DNA of 6,850 nt from Winogradskyella sp. (lineage in GTDB: Bacteria; Bacteroidota; Bacteroidia; Flavobacteriales; Flavobacteriaceae), in the NCBI GenBank assembly GCA_030149115.1, contig JASBSE010000405.1:1-6850 (forward strand). The letters run 5' to 3'. A model generated the notes under the pieces. It saw only the letters and a list, made by a program, of their open reading frames with translations. It was not told where the DNA came from and made no database searches. Both the position numbers and the translations under genes were made by a program. The stretch's first letter is position 1. Every line of letters starts with the position of its first letter. Positions 1 through 5,960 of this stretch are shown piece by piece.

Positions 1-24
1 CATACACAAACCGTTGTAAAACAT
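1..24 (+). repeat. 3' end of an intergenic foldback element, cut by window edge
   Basis: The window opens inside an element whose 3' portion is visible. Bases 4-17 (ACACAAACCGTTGT) are identical to 2034-2047, and bases 9-24 match 3793-3808 at 15 of 16 positions, both being 3' ends of other intergenic elements here. The CGTTG core is at 12-16 and the first gene starts 25 bases after the core begins. The 5' arm lies outside the window, so folding cannot be judged. Calling it a cassette-type recombination site is inference. Confidence 0.6.
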
Positions 25-36
25 TTAAAGAAACTT

Positions 37-1269
37 ATGAAATACCTTTTGACATTTTTATGTATCGGAATATTTAGCACTTTTTGTTCCTCACAATGTA
101 ATTCAGATTTAGAAAAATATTCAGTTGGATTTAATGAAATAAAGGCAAGTTCTTTTTCCTTTCTTAACAGTTCGCTAAATGATGTTAGAATTGTGGGTTA
201 CGGAGAGGACACTCACGGAACGGCCGAATTTACATTACTAACAAAGGAACTAATGGAATATCTATCTGAAGAACACCACTTTAAAGTTTTAATTATAGAA
301 ACTGGTTTTGGAGAGGGACAATACTTAAACGATTATATTCAAGGCAAAAGCAATGATTTAAAAACCATTTTGGAGAAACATAATTCAACTTGGAGATATA
401 AGACAACGGAATTTTATCAATTGATGGATTGGTTAAAAGCGTACAACAAAAACAATTCTGATACGATTAGCATATATGGGTGTGAAATGCAGTATGTAAT
501 TTCTGATGTTAATAGAATTAAAGAATATCTAGAAAAAGTAAATTCTGATTATCAAATAGATGGATTTGAAAAACACTTGTGGCAACCAATTGAAGAAAGC
601 GAGAAAACAGATTATTATCTTTCTTATGCAAAACTAAAAAAGCATTTTATTGATAATTATGAAACATTCATAAGCAAAACATCTGAAAAGGAATTCGCAT
701 TAGCCTATCAACATATTGTTGTTTTAGGACAATTTGTAACAGCTATCAACCAAAACGCAGAACAACGAAAGCACGATTTTAGAGACATCTATATGGCAGA
801 AAATATTGAATGGGTTTTAAATTTTCACGGAAATGAATCTAAAGCACTTTATTGGGCACATAATGCTCACGTTGGCGATTGGGTAGATAACGGAATCGTT
901 GATGTTACTGGGCATCAGTTAAGAAAAAGATACGGTAATTCTTATTTTAATATAGCCACGGATTTTGGTACTGGAGAGTTTTTAGCTTTTTCTAAAGATT
1001 GGAAAATGGAAACATTTAGTTATGATACGGTTTTAGAAAACACATTTACAAAATGTTTAAAGAACATTGGAAATCCAAACACATTTTTGAATATCCGAAA
1101 AGCCAGAGAAAATAAAGAACTAGCTACATATTTGAATTCAGAATTAACAACAATGAGTGGTGCTGGTGCTCAGGTTAGAAATAGTGAAACTGAAACTAAA
1201 GAAATTGGAAAAGCATTTGATGCTATTATATATTTAAACAAGACTAGTAAAATTAATTGGGCTGAATAA
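37..1269 (+). CDS. Erythromycin-esterase-family protein, exported
   Basis: A 410-residue protein of the erythromycin esterase family (EreA/EreB-like, COG2312). Family motifs appear in order: GEDTHG at residues 56-61 (the GExTHG motif, with E57 and H60 in the positions of the EreB catalytic Glu/His), IIETG at 86-90 with E88, W119 and the TTEF stretch at 123-126, an RDIYMAENIEW block at 249-259, and WAHNAHVG at 273-280 with the two family histidines H275 and H278. Residues 1-20 form a hydrophobic signal peptide with a probable cut after SSQ, so it likely acts in the periplasm or outside. A cysteine follows, but the preceding residues make a poor lipobox. Known members hydrolyse the macrolide lactone ring; many chromosomal relatives have unknown substrates, so resistance should not be assumed. 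The ATG is the first after the upstream element, with no clear Shine-Dalgarno sequence. It stands alone between two foldback elements. Confidence 0.9.
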   Translation: MKYLLTFLCIGIFSTFCSSQCNSDLEKYSVGFNEIKASSFSFLNSSLNDVRIVGYGEDTHGTAEFTLLTKELMEYLSEEHHFKVLIIETGFGEGQYLNDYIQGKSNDLKTILEKHNSTWRYKTTEFYQLMDWLKAYNKNNSDTISIYGCEMQYVISDVNRIKEYLEKVNSDYQIDGFEKHLWQPIEESEKTDYYLSYAKLKKHFIDNYETFISKTSEKEFALAYQHIVVLGQFVTAINQNAEQRKHDFRDIYMAENIEWVLNFHGNESKALYWAHNAHVGDWVDNGIVDVTGHQLRKRYGNSYFNIATDFGTGEFLAFSKDWKMETFSYDTVLENTFTKCLKNIGNPNTFLNIRKARENKELATYLNSELTTMSGAGAQVRNSETETKEIGKAFDAIIYLNKTSKINWAE

Positions 1270-1281
1270 AAAACGTTTTTG

Positions 1282-1424
1282 AACAATGGCTATGCGTCAT
1301 TGCGCGTTTTTACCTGCCTCTGAAAATTTGCTATGGCACACAGTTCGTTTCACTAGTGTCAGTTTGGTGTGTACTTGCAAAGTTAAGTGCTAAACCTTGT
1401 AACTACTCATAGCTGAGACCGTTG
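1282..1424 (+). repeat. Intergenic foldback element (attC-like), about 143 bp
   Basis: Non-coding spacer after the esterase gene, folding as nested arms: GGCTATG 1288-1294 with CATAGCT 1408-1414 (one G-T pair), TTTGC 1327-1331 with GCAAA 1377-1381, CACAC 1337-1341 with GTGTG 1367-1371, and the palindrome CACTAGTG 1351-1358 near the tip. Outside these, AAC 1282-1284 faces GTT 1421-1423 across unpaired spacers, which resembles the R and L boxes of integron attC sites. The 5' arm also has a local hairpin, CAATG 1284-1288 with CATTG 1298-1302. AACAATGGCTA at 1282-1292 recurs exactly at 6710-6720. The CGTTG core is 1420-1424. The pairings are read by eye; the attC comparison is inference. Confidence 0.65.
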
Positions 1425-1448
1425 AGGTGCATTAGTAAACTGAAAAAT

Positions 1449-1982
1449 GTGATTGACCTAAAAAGAAGAAAGAAACTTGCGCTACACCTGAGACAACTCT
1501 CGACAGGTCAGATAAGCAACGATGATTTTGAAGAGCGAGTAATGGATGATGTAACTTATGGTTGGCTTCCAGAACAATATTACCGCTCAAAAGAAAGTAA
1601 AAGCGATGATAAAATTATCAGACCTATTCTTGAATTTTCTTGGTGCCTTTACAATGACACTTATAATCATAAGCTGAAAGGAAAACATAAATTGACAGAA
1701 GGGCAGATAAAAGATATTGCGAGACTTATTTTATTCCTTCATTCAGATCAGGAATACGATTGGAATTATGTGGATATGACTAATCCAATTATTCGATTTT
1801 CTTTTAATGACTTATTGAAAAGCATAATAACCTTTGGACAGTATTATAGAAATATAAAAATGTCTAGAGAGCAACAATTTGAATTAATGAAAAAAGAAGG
1901 TAATTTTGAATATTGGCCATTCAAAACGAAAGCGGATTATGAAAGGCAATTGAAGAATCAGCCATTTCTGGTAGAAAAATAA
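1449..1982 (+). CDS. Uncharacterised cytoplasmic protein, about 177 aa
   Basis: I do not assign this protein to a named family. It is soluble-looking, with no signal peptide or membrane segment. The N-terminus is strongly basic (IDLKRRKKLALHLRQL, residues 2-17), followed by SNDDFEE at 23-29, an aromatic-rich middle (GWLPEQYY 38-45; EFSWCLYND 62-70), a likely helical region around 82-99 (TEGQIKDIARLILFLHSD) and a C-terminus with EYWPF at 144-148. No catalytic motif stands out. The start is uncertain. The frame is open back to a TTG at 1422, but that codon lies inside the CGTTG core of the upstream element. The nearby ATG at 1447 is out of frame and is followed at once by TGA. I chose GTG 1449, 29 bases past the core, similar to other genes here. 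An ATT at 1431 is a less usual alternative that would retain the SKLKN residues. Confidence 0.75.
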   Translation: MIDLKRRKKLALHLRQLSTGQISNDDFEERVMDDVTYGWLPEQYYRSKESKSDDKIIRPILEFSWCLYNDTYNHKLKGKHKLTEGQIKDIARLILFLHSDQEYDWNYVDMTNPIIRFSFNDLLKSIITFGQYYRNIKMSREQQFELMKKEGNFEYWPFKTKADYERQLKNQPFLVEK

Positions 1983-1983
1983 A

Positions 1984-2047
1984 AACAGCAATGCAATACG
2001 GTGTTTATTGCATACCCACGGAATACGTACCACACACAAACCGTTGT
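1984..2047 (+). repeat. Intergenic foldback element with perfect 8-bp hairpin
   Basis: This short element begins right after the preceding stop codon. ATGCAATA at 1991-1998 pairs perfectly with TATTGCAT at 2006-2013 around a 7-base loop. The 3' end, ACACAAACCGTTGT at 2034-2047, is identical to bases 4-17. The CGTTG core is 2042-2046. Its 5' hairpin resembles the CAATG/CATTG-type hairpins at 1284-1302 and 5186-5202 in position and loop size but not in sequence. I could not build a convincing long-range stem joining the 5' and 3' ends. Confidence 0.6.
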
Positions 2048-2084
2048 GATATATTATTTAGTAATCTTAATCAATTTAAAATCA

Positions 2085-2092
2085 TATCTTTA
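2085..2092 (+). promoter_or_regulatory. Possible Bacteroidetes -7 promoter box
   Basis: TATCTTTA fits the Bacteroidetes -7 consensus TAnnTTTG except for the last base, and lies 16 bases before the ATG of the DUF6090-like pair. No good TTG-type -33 box lies at the usual distance, so support is weak. The 61-base leader between the element core and the start codon is longer than for most genes here, leaving room for a promoter. Confidence 0.3.
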
Positions 2093-2108
2093 GAGAAACT
2101 AACCTCTG

Positions 2109-2849
2109 ATGATAAATTTCTTTCGTAAAATCCGCCAAAACTTACTTGCTGAGGGAAAGACTGGAAAGTATTTAAAATATGCAGTAGGAGAAATTGTACT
2201 TGTGGTTATTGGAATCTTGATTGCTTTACAAATTAATAATTGGAATGAAGAGCTAAAAGATACTAAACGAGAAAAGTTAATACTAAAAGAATTCAAAACT
2301 TCAATAGACAAGGATCTTAGGCTTTACGAAGATAATTATACTTGGCGTCTTGAAAGAAAAAAGAAGGGACTGGACAGTTTATTATATTACATTAAAAACG
2401 ATAATAATATTCCTGATACACTTTTTAAAACTTTTTATGGGATGATGAGTCAGAATATCCTACTAACCTATGATGAAGGACCTTATGAAGCACTAAAATC
2501 AGCTGGGCTAGAAATTATAAGAAACGACTCATTAAGAACAGCAATAAATAGAACTTATACCAGATTACCTAAACTGATATATTTTGCTCATAGTAATGAT
2601 GCTGAAAGGTATTCTATGATTTCTAGCCTAGAAAATAAAATTTCAAATATCAAAACCTTTAAATATCAAGATGACAGAATATCTGCAGAGTATGAAATCA
2701 AGGTAAATCAAATACTAACCAATCAAGATTTTCTTCGAATTTATGATTTACAAGCCAATAAATATGATACCTATACATATCGATTAAAACAGATAAAATC
2801 TGATCTTATTGACTTAAAAAAACAAATTGAAGAAGAGTTAAAAAAATAA
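2109..2849 (+). CDS. DUF6090-like membrane-anchored protein (copy 1)
   Basis: A 246-residue protein with the hallmark N-terminus of the Bacteroidetes DUF6090 group. It has a basic amphipathic start (MINFFRKIRQ), GKTGKYLKYAVGE at 16-28, one membrane segment at about 26-43 (IVLVVIGILIALQI) and then NNWNE. The positive N-terminus predicts that end inside and the remaining ~200 residues in the periplasm. The middle carries YEALKSAGLEIIRNDSLR at 126-143, a pattern shared with the other two copies (YxxxKSxGL...I.N..LR..I...Y). The C-terminus (about 224-246) is Lys/Glu-rich and probably coiled coil. Function is unknown; I infer an envelope protein that may oligomerise through its helices. The next copy follows after 21 bases, so the two are probably one operon and one unit between flanking elements. 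Antisense frames over the conserved start are shadows. Confidence 0.88.
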   Translation: MINFFRKIRQNLLAEGKTGKYLKYAVGEIVLVVIGILIALQINNWNEELKDTKREKLILKEFKTSIDKDLRLYEDNYTWRLERKKKGLDSLLYYIKNDNNIPDTLFKTFYGMMSQNILLTYDEGPYEALKSAGLEIIRNDSLRTAINRTYTRLPKLIYFAHSNDAERYSMISSLENKISNIKTFKYQDDRISAEYEIKVNQILTNQDFLRIYDLQANKYDTYTYRLKQIKSDLIDLKKQIEEELKK

Positions 2850-2870
2850 TGAAAGCACAATGACCAACCT

Positions 2871-3629
2871 ATGATTAAGTTCTTTAGAAAGATTAGACAA
2901 AATTTACTATCAGAGGGCAAAACAGGCAAGTACTTAAAATATGCTATTGGAGAAATCATTCTAGTGGTTATAGGGATTTTAATTGCCTTACAAATAAATA
3001 ACTGGAACGAGAGTCGTAAAAACCACAAACAGGAAATAAATTTCTTGGTACGCTTACAGGCCGAGATAAAAACCGATGTTGAAAATATCTCAAACGCTAT
3101 TCGCGCAAATAAAAACCGGATGGAACGTGCCGAGTTTTTGTTGGGTTCTATTGATAAACCAAAATTAGTTGAGGATTCCGCCACTTACTTTATACAAAGT
3201 GTTGAATATGCAGGGTATACCAATGACCCTGTAATTTCGGATAACACTTTTGAAGAAATCAAATCTAGCGGAAAACTTTCCCTTATCAGAAATGAAAAGC
3301 TAAGAAGTAAGATTCAGGATTATTATTCCTGGACATCACAGCGTGGCCAATATAATTTTATTCGTCAGGATAATCAATTGAATTATTTTAAAGAGCGCCG
3401 AGGAATACTCTCTTCACGTCAACAAATAAATATGGGGAGTTTTACACAAACGGAACAGTACTCTATATCGGAAGCCAAAGAGGTGTATGAACGAATGATG
3501 AATAAACCTGGTTTTTTAGAATTACTTTCGTTTACAATTCAATCTCAGATTAGAACCGGTGAGAGCTTTGAATCTATTAAGAAACAGGCCATTGAATTGA
3601 ATAAAATGATTGAAGAAGAGATTAAATAG
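2871..3629 (+). CDS. DUF6090-like membrane-anchored protein (copy 2)
   Basis: A 252-residue paralogue of the upstream gene. The first 47 residues differ from copy 1 at only four positions (3, 14, 26, 30), covering the basic start, the membrane segment at about 26-43 and NNWNE. Beyond this the sequences diverge strongly. What remains alike is TFEEIKSSGKLSLIRNEKLRSKIQDYY at 126-152 (in this copy S133, G134 and L144-R145 hold the motif) and a C-terminal Lys/Glu-rich helix at about 236-252. Topology is predicted as a short cytoplasmic tail and a long periplasmic part. It sits 21 bases after copy 1 with no foldback element between them, so co-transcription is likely. Tandem duplication followed by divergence of the outer domain would explain the pair. 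Function unknown. Confidence 0.88.
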   Translation: MIKFFRKIRQNLLSEGKTGKYLKYAIGEIILVVIGILIALQINNWNESRKNHKQEINFLVRLQAEIKTDVENISNAIRANKNRMERAEFLLGSIDKPKLVEDSATYFIQSVEYAGYTNDPVISDNTFEEIKSSGKLSLIRNEKLRSKIQDYYSWTSQRGQYNFIRQDNQLNYFKERRGILSSRQQINMGSFTQTEQYSISEAKEVYERMMNKPGFLELLSFTIQSQIRTGESFESIKKQAIELNKMIEEEIK

Positions 3630-3632
3630 TTA

Positions 3633-3808
3633 AAAAACACTGTATAACCTCATTAATTGGTGTAATTATAAATGCTGAAGTGGTCAATGACTGGTACAAG
3701 TTCGATTTAACTGTGTAGAATCTAAAGATTGGTCTATTGCCAGTTCTTAACCGAAAAACATTAACTTTAAAACCAGAACTGACGTTTATACTAACCGTTA
3801 TAAAACAT
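3633..3808 (+). repeat. Intergenic foldback element with TATAAC/GTTATA ends
   Basis: This element fills the space between copy 2 and the next gene. TATAAC at 3643-3648 is the exact reverse complement of GTTATA at 3797-3802, framing about 160 bases. Internal arms are TAATT 3654-3658 with AATTA 3664-3668, and CAGTTCT 3741-3747 with AGAACTG 3775-3781. Its 5' end (3633-3648) matches 5915-5930 at 15 of 16 bases, and its 3' end (3793-3808) matches bases 9-24 at 15 of 16. The CGTTA core is 3796-3800 and the next ATG lies 20 bases after the core begins. Matching termini around an unrelated centre suggest a defined mobile or recombination site. Confidence 0.65.
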
Positions 3809-3815
3809 ATTGAAA

Positions 3816-4307
3816 ATGAAAATATTACTGATATTGATATTTACACCTATAATTTTAATTGGACAAAACAAAGAGAGTTATTTGCCAATTGAAATCGGAA
3901 AAGAAAAAACTCTGACTTGGTACAAAGATAAATATGTAGAATCTTTTACCGACTCAACAGAAATTGGTGGTGAAAAATATTATTTATATTCTCAGAAATT
4001 TAAAAACAAATCAATGGATATGTATATTCGAATAAGTAACGATACTGTATATCATTGGAATGACGTTAAGAAAGAACATCAAGTGTTTTTTGGAATAAAT
4101 CCCAAAGTTGGAGAGACAATTGGCATCGGTACAATCCTAGAAGTTGAAGCTAAACTTAAAACGCCAAAAGGAAAATTAAAGGATTTATTGGTAATCCAAA
4201 TGAATTATTCAAATGGAATGTCTGACAAAAGATATTATCAAAAAGGATTTGGACTTGTTGCTGTTAAAAATAACAAAGGACTAATTTGTTATTATGTTCC
4301 TGACTAA
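3816..4307 (+). CDS. Small exported protein of unknown function, 163 aa
   Basis: I do not recognise the family. Residues 1-17 (MKILLILIFTPIILIGQ) form a signal peptide with a probable cut after Gln17, so the mature ~146-residue protein is exported. The mature part alternates polar and hydrophobic residues and is probably beta-rich. It has GEKYYLYSQKF at 52-62, a glycine-punctuated stretch at 93-105 (GINPKVGETIGIG) and, near the end, YYQKGFGLVAV at 140-150. A terminal KGxGLV-type motif is common in secreted beta proteins of this phylum, but it gives no function. The frame is open back to a TTG at 3810; I chose ATG 3816 because it starts cleanly at the signal peptide and is a standard codon. 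The next gene starts 12 bases after the stop, so the two are probably translated from one transcript. Confidence 0.8.
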   Translation: MKILLILIFTPIILIGQNKESYLPIEIGKEKTLTWYKDKYVESFTDSTEIGGEKYYLYSQKFKNKSMDMYIRISNDTVYHWNDVKKEHQVFFGINPKVGETIGIGTILEVEAKLKTPKGKLKDLLVIQMNYSNGMSDKRYYQKGFGLVAVKNNKGLICYYVPD

Positions 4308-4319
4308 AAATACCTTTTA

Positions 4320-5177
4320 ATGAAAACAACTTTACTTTTACTCATAATATTTTTATCTATTGAATTATCTTTTGCACAAGAAGTTAACTATTATGATAGT
4401 GGAAAAATTAAAGATAGTTTAGTTCTTCAAGAAAATGGATTATCCGAATATTTTAAATTCAGTGAGAACGGAAATTTATTTTTTCATTTGAAAGAAATAA
4501 TTTCTGCCAACGGACAAATTGTTGGGAAACTAAAGGAATACTTTATCGGTTCAAATATGCTTCATTACGAAAGAACCGTAAATAAATCATTACAAAATGT
4601 TGGACCTGTAACAGCTTATTATCAAAATGGTGAAATAGAGAACAAAGGTAGCTATGACCGAAACCAAAATCAGATTGGCGATTGGTTTGAATACTACGAA
4701 AATGGCAATTTACTGAGACACTCAGTATATGAAGACAACAAAACTATATACCGAAAAGATGGTTTACCCAATGGTAATGTTTATTTAGAAATGGAATTAT
4801 TGGAAAGCAAAAACCTATATAGAATTACATACTATCATTCTAACGGTAATATAGAATCAATTAGATACGAAAATTTAGAAGGGGATTTAATTGGAAAGCA
4901 CCTAGAATATCGGGAAAATGGCACACAACTATACAAGACAGGTCAATACAACGATAAAGGGGAAAAATCGGGCGAATGGATTACCTATAGAGAAGATGGT
5001 GCAATATGGTGGAGTGAAAAATATCTTGAAAATGGAAATATATATTGCGAGAATTTTTATGAGAATGGAAGGTTAAAAAACCAAGGAGAAAGAACATATA
5101 GTGGTAACAAAGTAGGGCCTTGGATTTATTATGATAAGGATGGAAATAAAATTAATGAAGAAAATTTTGGGGAATAA
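4320..5177 (+). CDS. Exported MORN-repeat protein (YwqK/COG2849-like)
   Basis: A 285-residue protein made of MORN_2-type repeats (pattern G-x-W-x-x-Y-x-x-x-G-x-x-x). The repeats are seen at about 97-112 (YYQNGEIENKG), 119-131 (IGDWFEYYENGN), 171-183 (YYHSNGNIESIRY), 192-204 (GKHLEYRENGTQL), 218-230 (GEWITYREDGAIW), 246-256 (FYENGRLKNQG) and 266-278 (GPWIYYDKDGNKI). Residues 1-20 are a signal peptide ending SFAQ. Databases often call such proteins toxin-antitoxin system YwqK family antitoxin; that label is poorly founded for exported copies, and no toxin gene is adjacent. The repeats probably form an extended beta-hairpin stack used for binding. It lies 12 bases behind the small exported protein at 3816-4307, and both products are exported, which suggests a shared operon and possibly a shared location. 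Exact function unknown. Confidence 0.88.
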   Translation: MKTTLLLLIIFLSIELSFAQEVNYYDSGKIKDSLVLQENGLSEYFKFSENGNLFFHLKEIISANGQIVGKLKEYFIGSNMLHYERTVNKSLQNVGPVTAYYQNGEIENKGSYDRNQNQIGDWFEYYENGNLLRHSVYEDNKTIYRKDGLPNGNVYLEMELLESKNLYRITYYHSNGNIESIRYENLEGDLIGKHLEYRENGTQLYKTGQYNDKGEKSGEWITYREDGAIWWSEKYLENGNIYCENFYENGRLKNQGERTYSGNKVGPWIYYDKDGNKINEENFGE

Positions 5178-5180
5178 AGC

Positions 5181-5309
5181 ACAAGAATGTCTATAGTTCA
5201 TTGCGGCTAGAATTCCTATCTAAAAATACCCTTGCTAAACTTTTAAAGGCTCTTTTTACTATCTTGGTTTCCAACCAACGAACAAACCTTAGCCGAATCG
5301 TTAGCTATA
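5181..5309 (+). repeat. Intergenic foldback element, first of a back-to-back pair
   Basis: Non-coding sequence starting just after the MORN gene. Arms are TATAG 5192-5196 with CTATA 5305-5309, CGGCTA 5204-5209 with TAGCCG 5290-5295, and a tight hairpin TTGGTT 5264-5269 with AACCAA 5273-5278. The 5' arm has a local hairpin AATG 5186-5189 with CATT 5199-5202, equivalent to that at 1284-1302. The CGTTA core (5299-5303) falls in the unpaired spacer between the two long-range arms, as in the element at 5344-5414. Together with the following element it fills most of the 304-base gap 5178-5481. Confidence 0.6.
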
Positions 5310-5321
5310 ATTAACACCTAA

Positions 5322-5372
5322 ATGAAAAAAAGAACAAATACGCAACAGTGTATAGCCGTAATTTGTTATTAG
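5322..5372 (+). other. 16-codon mini-ORF between two elements, probably not a gene
   Basis: ATG at 5322 opens a 16-codon frame (MKKRTNTQQCIAVICY) ending in TAG at 5370-5372. Its start lies 23 bases after the CGTT core of the preceding element begins, the same spacing as the real genes at 37, 3816 and 5961, but it runs straight into the 5' arm of the next element. The Lys-rich start looks like the beginning of a cassette gene whose body is missing. I read it as a remnant or an empty cassette; a functional micropeptide cannot be excluded but has no support. Confidence 0.25.
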
Positions 5373-5414
5373 CATATTGATTGTCTATTAGTCTACAAGT
5401 CGTTGACTATACAT
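5344..5414 (+). repeat. Intergenic foldback element, second of a back-to-back pair
   Basis: TGTATAG at 5349-5355 pairs exactly with CTATACA at 5407-5413, and a G-T pair extends it (5348 with 5414). Inside, ATTTGT 5361-5366 pairs with ACAAGT 5395-5400 with one G-T. Between the two arms the spacers are CCGTA (5356-5360) and CGTTGA (5401-5406), so the core CGTTG sits in a near-symmetric internal loop. This matches the arrangement in 5181-5309. The next gene starts 81 bases after the core begins; the interval contains a promoter candidate. Confidence 0.6.
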
Positions 5415-5431
5415 AATCTTTGAATTAACTG

Positions 5432-5460
5432 TTTTGAACCTAAATGTTTGTCTAACTTTA
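5432..5460 (+). promoter_or_regulatory. Candidate Bacteroidetes promoter for the lipoprotein gene
   Basis: TTTTG at 5432-5436 could be a -33 box and TAACTTTA at 5453-5460 a -7 box (consensus TAnnTTTG, last base different). The 16-base gap is slightly shorter than usual. The -7 box ends 21 bases before ATG 5482, which suits a short leader. This is the best promoter candidate in the window but is not proven. Confidence 0.4.
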
Positions 5461-5481
5461 GTGCTTAATTGAAAAACTCTT

Positions 5482-5907
5482 ATGAATAAACTTCTTTTTA
5501 TATTAGTAATAGGATTTGCTTTGACATGTAAAAGTAGTTCAGACAAGGTTTCCGAATTCAATATTGTCGGAAAATGGGAATGGGACTCTTTTTCTTCATC
5601 TGGTAGTTTTGTTTTTTATAGTAACGGATTTGTTGAAATTGAATCTGATAATGAAAAAATTGGAGGGAAAGACTTTATGAGAGATGGAAAAAAGTTTAGT
5701 CTTGAGTATAAAGTTAACTATGATACAACACCCAATACATTAGATTTAATATTTACAGAATTGGAGAGTAACCAACAATTGAAAATGCCCGGAATAATTG
5801 ATATTGTGGAAAATGATATTCTATTATATGCTCGAGGCACAAATGGAATGAGACCAAAAAGTATTGCCGAATCTGATGATAAAATCACATTATATAGAAT
5901 TAAATAA
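5482..5907 (+). CDS. Lipocalin-like lipoprotein, 141 aa
   Basis: A small lipoprotein. The signal peptide MNKLLFILVIGFALTC has a plausible Bacteroidetes lipobox (A13-L14-T15-C16), so Cys16 is the likely lipidated residue. A KSSSDK linker follows, then a domain opening with IVGKWEWDS at 28-36. A GKW start, an FxFYSNG strand (43-49), TPNTLDLIF at 83-91 and a late RP (124-125) leading into a final strand ITLYRIK (135-141) are typical of lipocalin-like beta-barrel lipoproteins of Bacteroidetes. The ligand is unknown. It is a single-gene unit: a foldback element and promoter candidate precede it, and a very short element follows 7 bases after its stop. Membership in the lipocalin-like group is judged from pattern only. 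Confidence 0.78.
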   Translation: MNKLLFILVIGFALTCKSSSDKVSEFNIVGKWEWDSFSSSGSFVFYSNGFVEIESDNEKIGGKDFMRDGKKFSLEYKVNYDTTPNTLDLIFTELESNQQLKMPGIIDIVENDILLYARGTNGMRPKSIAESDDKITLYRIK

Positions 5908-5914
5908 AAACTGT

Positions 5915-5949
5915 AAAAACACCGTATAACATTTTTGAACTTCGTTATA
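5915..5949 (+). repeat. Minimal intergenic element, TATAAC/GTTATA hairpin
   Basis: Bases 5915-5930 repeat 3633-3648 at 15 of 16 positions. TATAAC at 5925-5930 pairs perfectly with GTTATA at 5944-5949 across a 13-base loop, and the core CGTTA is 5943-5947. This has the same ends as the 3633-3808 element but lacks its centre of about 140 bases, so it looks like an internally deleted or minimal version. The next ATG is 18 bases after the core begins. Confidence 0.65.
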
Positions 5950-5960
5950 AGCATTAATCC

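Noticed and set aside
1284..1311. Hairpin CAATG/CATTG followed by a T run, possible terminator after the esterase gene
   Set aside because: The stem has only five pairs with a nine-base loop, and the same hairpin recurs at the 5' arm of other elements, one without a T run, so it is better seen as part of the element.
2099..2311. Open frame on the - strand, 70 codons
   Set aside because: It is antisense to the conserved start of DUF6090-like copy 1; its resemblance to the frame at 2771-3184 simply mirrors the conserved sense sequence.
2771..3184. Open frame on the - strand, 137 codons
   Set aside because: It is antisense across the junction and start of the tandem pair, with an implausible composition for a real protein and no support of its own.
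4320..5177. Literal toxin-antitoxin assignment for the MORN-repeat protein
   Set aside because: It has a signal peptide and no recognisable toxin next to it; the antitoxin name is an inherited database label.
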